Positions 61,640-64,000 of a DNA stretch of 64,000 bases are shown one piece after another. Made by a program: the position numbers and the translations under genes. The DNA is from Microbacteriaceae bacterium (GTDB taxonomy: Bacteria; Actinomycetota; Actinomycetes; Actinomycetales; Microbacteriaceae), in the NCBI GenBank assembly GCA_025464975.1, contig JAODMT010000024.1, positions 186,001 through 250,000 of the forward strand. Direction: 5' to 3'. Within the stretch, counting starts at the first letter, position 1, and every line of letters starts with the position of its first letter. The notes under the pieces are model-generated. The model saw only the letters and a list, made by a program, of their open reading frames with translations, did not search any database and was not told the DNA's origin.

Positions 61640-62227
61640 ATGGTGCGGGTCATCTACGACACGGCGACGTCTCTTGACGGGTTTATCGCTGATGCTGCCA
61701 ACTCCCTTGCCTGGCTGTTCGCGGTGGATCAACCGCTCGGCGAGGACTTCACGAACTTCATGGACGGCGTCGGGGCCATCGTCGAAGGTTCCACAACGTA
61801 CGAGTGGGTACTCCGCGAGTCAAACCTCCTCGAGGAGCCCGACCGGTGGCAGGAGTTTCACGGCGCACGGCCGACCTTCGTCTTCAGCTCTCGCGACCTT
61901 AAGAAGCCGGCCGGCGCGGACATCCGCCTCGTCCGCGGACCGGTGGCGGATGCGTTGCCGGCGATTCTGGAGGCGGCCAATGGCAAGAACGTCTGGGTCG
62001 TAGGCGGCGGAGATCTCGCCGGGCAATTCTTCGATGCCAACGCGCTGAACGAGATCGGCCTGTCGATCGCGCCGGTCGCCCTCGGCGAGGGGGCACCCCT
62101 TTTGCCGCGCCGCATCGAGTCGGATCGCCTGCGGTTGGCGCGGGTGGAGCGGCGAGGGCGGTTTGCACGAGTGGTCTTCGAGGTGACCGGGGCGACGCCC
62201 CCGGCCCCCACTCAACCCATGGCCTGA
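61640..62227 (+). CDS. Dihydrofolate reductase family protein (RibD C-terminal-like)
   Basis: 195 residues. RVIYDTATSLDGFIADAANSLAWLF at the N-terminus, GAIVEGSTTYEWVL, PTFVFSSRDL and the NADPH loop KNVWVVGGGDLAGQFFDANALNEI define the YwjB/YyaP-like DHFR fold. True folate reduction is doubtful; substrate unknown. Leaderless-type start: TAGGTT (61627-61632) sits seven bases before ATG 61640. Confidence 0.88.
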   Translation: MVRVIYDTATSLDGFIADAANSLAWLFAVDQPLGEDFTNFMDGVGAIVEGSTTYEWVLRESNLLEEPDRWQEFHGARPTFVFSSRDLKKPAGADIRLVRGPVADALPAILEAANGKNVWVVGGGDLAGQFFDANALNEIGLSIAPVALGEGAPLLPRRIESDRLRLARVERRGRFARVVFEVTGATPPAPTQPMA

Positions 62228-62577
62228 CTCTCCTCCGCCGGTATCTCCAACTCGTCCATTGCCGTTGCGAAGTTCGAATCCTCCTCAAGCGGCAGGGCCC
62301 GGGTATCGGACAGCATCGCAATCTGCCGTCCGAGGTACGCAACTGTCGCTTCGTCGACCACCTCGTCGAAGTCGCTCTCCTCCGTCTCCGAGACGAGCTG
62401 GCTTGCCGGTCCGATCAAGAGGTTGGCGCGACCGAGCGAGCCATCGCTGCGACGGGAGGGGATGTCGACCGTGTCGGACGAGCCTGCCTTGGCGAGCGCC
62501 TCCGCGTATTCCAACAGAGACTGTGCGATGGCGGAGCCGGTGAGAACGGAGTCTCCTGCGTAGTGAATTCTGTCCAT
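62212..62577 (-). CDS. Conserved small actinobacterial protein, unknown function
   Basis: 121 residues. MDRIHYAGDSVLTGSAIAQSLLEYAEALAKAG, VDIPSRRSDGSLGRANLLIGPASQLVSE and an acidic C-terminus. I recognise the pattern as a conserved hypothetical of actinobacteria without known role. Its 3' end overlaps the convergent DHFR-like gene by 16 bp. Confidence 0.75.
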   Translation of the reverse strand: MDRIHYAGDSVLTGSAIAQSLLEYAEALAKAGSSDTVDIPSRRSDGSLGRANLLIGPASQLVSETEESDFDEVVDEATVAYLGRQIAMLSDTRALPLEEDSNFATAMDELEIPAEESQAMG

Positions 62578-62764
62578 GCCTTCGTTTGTACGCCACATTT
62601 CCTGAAGGCGAAATGGGACTGCCGGTGCCTGCGCAGCAGCGGTCGCGACCCCGCCATCGGGCCGTTTCGATTCCCACTGCGGCTCTACGAAGTCAACCCC
62701 CTCGCAGTTTGAATATTGGGGCGGATGGTTGAGCCTGCATCATCAACGCGAAAGGAGCCAGAAA

Positions 62765-63232
62765 ATGACCAATGTTCGAACCACCGACTCGAGACGCGGA
62801 TATGCCTCGACGACCGTGCAGAAGGCTTCGCTGACCGTCGGAATCATTTTCCTTCTCGTTGGCCTCGCCGGGTTCATCCCCGGCCTGACGACCGCAATTC
62901 CAGACATGCAGTTTGCCGGCCACGACTCCGGTGCGATGCTTTTGGGCATCTTCCAGGTGTCGATTCTGCACAACATCGTTCACCTGCTCTTCGGGGTCGC
63001 CGGAGTTGCCTTCGCCCGCACGGCGAGTGGCGCCCGCAACTACCTGATCTGGGGCGGAGCGATTTACCTGGTGCTGTGGTTGTACGGCCTGATCTTCTCG
63101 GGGACCAGCCCCGCGAATTTCGTGCCGATCAACTCCGCGGACAACTGGCTACACCTCGTCCTCGGCATCGGAATGATCGGGCTCGGCGTGCTTCTCAGCC
63201 GCAACCCGGAGCGGACTAACGCCCGCGTTTAG
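62765..63232 (+). CDS. DUF4383 membrane protein
   Basis: 155 residues with four hydrophobic helices: LTVGIIFLLVGLAGFIPGL, GIFQVSILHNIVHLLFGVAG, YLIWGGAIYLVLWLYGLIF and WLHLVLGIGMIGLGVLL. The HNIVHLLFG and DNWLHLVLG motifs are the DUF4383 hallmark. AAAGGAG precedes the ATG. Function unknown; the next gene is a stress-type SDR. Confidence 0.92.
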   Translation: MTNVRTTDSRRGYASTTVQKASLTVGIIFLLVGLAGFIPGLTTAIPDMQFAGHDSGAMLLGIFQVSILHNIVHLLFGVAGVAFARTASGARNYLIWGGAIYLVLWLYGLIFSGTSPANFVPINSADNWLHLVLGIGMIGLGVLLSRNPERTNARV

Positions 63233-63320
63233 CTAGTACGAATGGCGCGTGGCTTGCCTGTTGGCGAGCCGCTCGTCCCCGCTTGCCCAGTCAGTCCACC
63301 ACGACAACATCGGAGACGAG

Positions 63321-64000
63321 ATGGCTCAGCCAGCACAACAGCAAGACGCACCAGGCACAGAAAAGGCGATGGCACCGAAGCCCGACCACGGCGAAGCGAC
63401 CTATCGCGGAAGTCAACGTCTGGCCGGCAAGATAGCCATCGTCACCGGGGGCGACAGCGGAATCGGTAAGGCGATCGCTCTCGCCTTCGGAAGAGAAGGC
63501 GCGCACGTTGCGATCGGCTACCTCGACGAGGACGAGGATGCCCGCGCGACGGCACAGCTCGTCGAGCAGGCGGGCAAAAGAGCCATTCTCGTTCCCGGCG
63601 ACCTCTCGGACCCCGCGAATTGCCGGCAGCTCATCGCACGCACCGTCGAGGAATTCGGTCGGGTGGACGTGCTTGTGCACAACGCGGCGTTTCAGCGAAC
63701 GCATGAGTCGATCGAGGACATTTCCGATGAGGAGTGGAACCAAACCCTCGCGGTGAACCTCAGCGCCTACTTTCACCTGGTCAAGGCCGCGGTGCCACAC
63801 ATGTCCAGCGGGAGCTCAATCATCGCGACCTCCTCGATCCAAGCGGACAACCCATCGCCGACCCTATTGCCGTACGCGGCCACCAAGGCCGCAATCGTCA
63901 ACATGACGGGCTCACTCGCTCAGCTGCTCGGAGAAAAGGGGATCCGTGCCAACACAGTGGCACCCGGTCCGATATGGACGCCGCTCATCCCGTCCACCAT
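63321..64000 (+). CDS. SDR family oxidoreductase (YhdF/YghA-like), truncated by the window
   Basis: 226 residues visible; the gene runs off the right edge. The polar N-terminus (AQPAQQQDAPGTEKAMAPKP) and GSQRLAGKIAIVTGGDSGIGKAIALAFGREGA are typical of the general-stress SDR group. VHNAAFQ, SIIATSSIQA, catalytic Tyr/Lys in YAATKAAIV and VAPGPIWTPL follow. GGAG precedes ATG 63321. Substrate unknown. Confidence 0.9.
   Translation, partial: MAQPAQQQDAPGTEKAMAPKPDHGEATYRGSQRLAGKIAIVTGGDSGIGKAIALAFGREGAHVAIGYLDEDEDARATAQLVEQAGKRAILVPGDLSDPANCRQLIARTVEEFGRVDVLVHNAAFQRTHESIEDISDEEWNQTLAVNLSAYFHLVKAAVPHMSSGSSIIATSSIQADNPSPTLLPYAATKAAIVNMTGSLAQLLGEKGIRANTVAPGPIWTPLIPST

Overview
The window is a high-GC chromosome segment from an actinobacterium, most likely a Microbacteriaceae member. 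Three things point there: the block pgm / pheA / diacylglycerol-kinase-like gene / serS / HAD phosphatase / tRNA-Ser(UGA); a DUF222 (13E12-type) HNH endonuclease gene embedded in TCGAGTAGCGACC-type dispersed repeats; and many start codons that carry a TANNNT -10 box 6-7 nt upstream and no ribosome binding site, suggesting leaderless mRNAs. No rRNA, insertion sequence, CRISPR array or replication origin was found. The genus was not determined.

Layout. 1-5009: 3' end of a proline/P5C dehydrogenase, an aldo/keto reductase, an ECF sigma factor, two small regulators, then an arginine-to-glutamate-semialdehyde pair (ddaH-like amidinohydrolase plus rocD) divergent from an Lrp-type regulator. 5089-7580: a vapBC toxin-antitoxin pair with a striking operator, a decayed phzF gene, a Gfo/Idh/MocA oxidoreductase and a frameshifted DUF3052-like gene. 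7797-14028: an FMN lactate-dehydrogenase-type enzyme, a D-2-hydroxyacid dehydrogenase and an FCD regulator, then an L-fuconate operon (dehydratase, lactonase, mutarotase). 14110-25551: a complete L-rhamnose operon on the minus strand (ABC importer, mutarotase, two isomerases, bifunctional aldolase/lactaldehyde dehydrogenase, kinase). It is divergent from a LacI regulator, with a well-formed promoter bracketed by two similar operator candidates. 26921-29986: a GH38 alpha-mannosidase.

30063-34998: a metal-site-less MDR oxidoreductase and a membrane protein, followed by the conserved but functionally uncharacterised cassette of circularly permuted ATP-grasp, alpha-E and transglutaminase proteins. 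35044-43853: MarR/MFS pair, lipase-like hydrolase, HIT protein, lipoate ligase, GNAT, an orphan beta-order DNA methyltransferase ending in an 18-bp tandem repeat, a 14-TM drug exporter and a D,D-carboxypeptidase lipoprotein. 43861-50089: a ketone-body / 3-hydroxybutyrate locus (thiolase divergent from TetR, dehydrogenase, two alpha/beta hydrolases and ScoAB). 50104-57131: housekeeping genes. 57132-61640: a repeat-rich stretch between and beyond two tRNA-Ser genes, with a GntR regulator, small orphan proteins and the DUF222 gene. 61640-64000: DHFR-like protein, a small conserved protein, a DUF4383 membrane protein and a truncated SDR.

Much of the metabolism converges. The rhamnose route and the fuconate route are both expected to yield L-lactate, and an FMN 2-hydroxyacid oxidase sits between them. 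The arginine pair feeds glutamate semialdehyde towards the P5C dehydrogenase encoded at the left edge. All functions are inferred from sequence patterns read by eye; no database search was run.
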